NCBI GenBank assembly: GCA_900769845.1
Contig: CAAGIF010000183.1
Location: forward strand, 1 to 6,606
Direction of reading: 5' to 3'
DNA: 6,606 bases
Origin: an uncultured Oscillospiraceae bacterium
GTDB taxonomy: Bacteria; Bacillota_A; Clostridia; Oscillospirales; Oscillospiraceae
Position 1 is the first letter of the stretch; each line of letters begins with the position of its first letter. The notes below the pieces were generated by a model. The model was not told where the DNA came from. It worked only from the letters and a program-made list of their open reading frames with translations, and did no database searches. This document shows positions 5,463 through 6,606 of the stretch, piece by piece. The translations under genes and the position numbers were made by a program.

Positions 5463-6606
5463 TCAAGACCGTTTAAACTGCTTCTCCAGTTGCTTTTTGC
5501 TTAAAGTAATGCAGATGGGTCTGCCGTGGGGGCAGTGCTTCAGATCCTCCCGGCTCATGACCTGTTTTACCAATGCCAGAAGCTCCGCTTCATCATTGAT
5601 CCAGCCCGCTTTGATGGCGGCTTTACAGGCTACGGTGTGCAGGATCTCGTCCCGGACGGTGGTGCTCTTTTCCCGGCGGCCGGACATGAGATCTGCTGCC
5701 ATCTCTTCCACAGCCTCCGCTGCGTGGGCGGGATCCAGATCCATGGGTATCTGCCGCAGCGCGACGGTATTTTCACCAAATTCGTCGATCTCAAATCCCA
5801 GTTCGTCCAGCATTTCCCGGTTGGAAAGCAGCTCTGCCACCGCCTCCGGATTCATCCGTACGGGGATGGGGGTCAGCAGGGATTGGGAGGAGATCTTCTC
5901 CTGATTTGCTTTCAGTTTTTCAAAGAGGATCCGCTCATGGGCGGCATGCTTGTCGATCAGATAGGCGTCCTCGCCCTGCTCCACGATGATATAGGAATTG
6001 TAAAGCTCGCCCACCATGCGCCAGGGAGTTTCCTCGGGCATGGGAAGAACCGACTGTTCCATTTCTTCCCCCACGGGAGGAGTGTCTGCAACGGGAGAAA
6101 CCGCCCGGATTTCCGGAAGCGGGGGGAGTGTGACGGTGATCTTGTCCACACCGGAGGTCGGCCGGGGAAGAATAACGGATTCCTGCAAGGGCGCTTTCCG
6201 GACTTCGTCCACCTTAATCGCCGCGGCTGCGGCAGCATCCTGCCTGGGCCGGGGAGCATCCTGCAGCGCTTGGGAGAAAGCCTTATATTCTTCCGTGGTC
6301 ATGGTGCGGAAGAAGGATTCCTTTTTTGTTTCCGCAGCTTTGGCGGGGACTGCCGCGCCGGTCTGGGATTTGGTGTACATTGGGGGTACGGGTGCAGCCT
6401 GGGGCGCAGGTTTAAACTGCACATTGGGGCGGTCAGGCGTCTTGTTCAGCGCGCCGAGAACGCCGTAATGAAAGCAGTCAAAAACTGTTTTTTCACTGAG
6501 GAATTTCACTTCCGTCTTAGCCGGATGCACATTGACATCCACGGTGTTGGCGGGCAGATTCAGATGCAGAATACAGCCGGGGAATTTGCCCACCATGATC
6601 TGGTTG
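5463..6606 (-). CDS. mutL: DNA mismatch repair protein MutL, C-terminal part (5' end beyond window)
   Basis: The last 380 residues of MutL, the mismatch-repair mediator that couples MutS recognition to strand incision. The fragment begins at the end of the GHKL-ATPase/transducer domain, with LPANTVDVNVHPAKTEVKF. A low-complexity Pro/Ala-rich linker follows, with an alanine run (about 124-129 of the fragment). The dimerisation/endonuclease domain starts near PWRMVGELYNSYIIVEQ. It carries the metal-site motif DKHAAHERILFE (218-229; the family form is DQHA-x2-E-x4-E), ACKAAIKAG (326-334) and CPHGRP (358-363), so this is the endonuclease-type MutL of bacteria lacking MutH. QSLLTP (241-246) fits the beta-clamp-binding peptide. 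The gene ends with TGA at 5463, 52 bases before the hydrolase start. The upstream part, and probably mutS, lie outside the window. Confidence 0.97.
   Translation of the reverse strand, partial: NQIMVGKFPGCILHLNLPANTVDVNVHPAKTEVKFLSEKTVFDCFHYGVLGALNKTPDRPNVQFKPAPQAAPVPPMYTKSQTGAAVPAKAAETKKESFFRTMTTEEYKAFSQALQDAPRPRQDAAAAAAIKVDEVRKAPLQESVILPRPTSGVDKITVTLPPLPEIRAVSPVADTPPVGEEMEQSVLPMPEETPWRMVGELYNSYIIVEQGEDAYLIDKHAAHERILFEKLKANQEKISSQSLLTPIPVRMNPEAVAELLSNREMLDELGFEIDEFGENTVALRQIPMDLDPAHAAEAVEEMAADLMSGRREKSTTVRDEILHTVACKAAIKAGWINDEAELLALVKQVMSREDLKHCPHGRPICITLSKKQLEKQFKRS

Overview
The window looks like a piece of chromosome from a moderately high-GC member of the Clostridia, plausibly an Oscillospiraceae/Ruminococcaceae-type gut Firmicute. 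This placement is inferred from three things: Firmicute-type cell division genes (sepF, divIVA), a T-box leader on a tRNA synthetase gene, and the protein sequences themselves. No 16S rRNA or other taxonomic marker is present. Every convincing gene lies on the minus strand, so transcription runs from right to left.

In transcription order the layout is: mutL (its 5' part lies beyond the right edge), a membrane-anchored alpha/beta hydrolase, miaA, hfq, a hairpin that may be a terminator, yggS/ylmE, sepF, divIVA, an isoleucine-type T-box leader, and ileS (cut off by the left edge). Intergenic gaps are mostly 20-80 bases. The only long gap is the roughly 295 bases between divIVA and ileS, and the T-box fills nearly all of it.

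Two well-known conserved blocks are joined here. The first is mutL-miaA-hfq: mismatch repair, tRNA A37 prenylation and an RNA chaperone. The second is the division-site block ylmE-sepF-divIVA-ileS known from Bacillus and relatives, here without the ylmG and ylmH genes that usually sit between sepF and divIVA. The hydrolase interrupts the first block and has clearly lower GC (about 46% in hand-counted lines) than mutL and miaA (about 60%), so it is the best candidate for a later insertion.

The best-supported regulatory element is the T-box. It has an ATC (Ile) specifier, a UGGU bulge that would pair with an ACCA tRNA end, and mutually exclusive antiterminator and terminator helices, so ileS expression should follow the uncharged tRNA-Ile level. 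I found no mobile element, CRISPR array, tRNA or rRNA, and no convincing evidence of an undescribed system. The most unusual points are the hydrolase insertion, the compact division block and a few residue-level deviations in conserved proteins.
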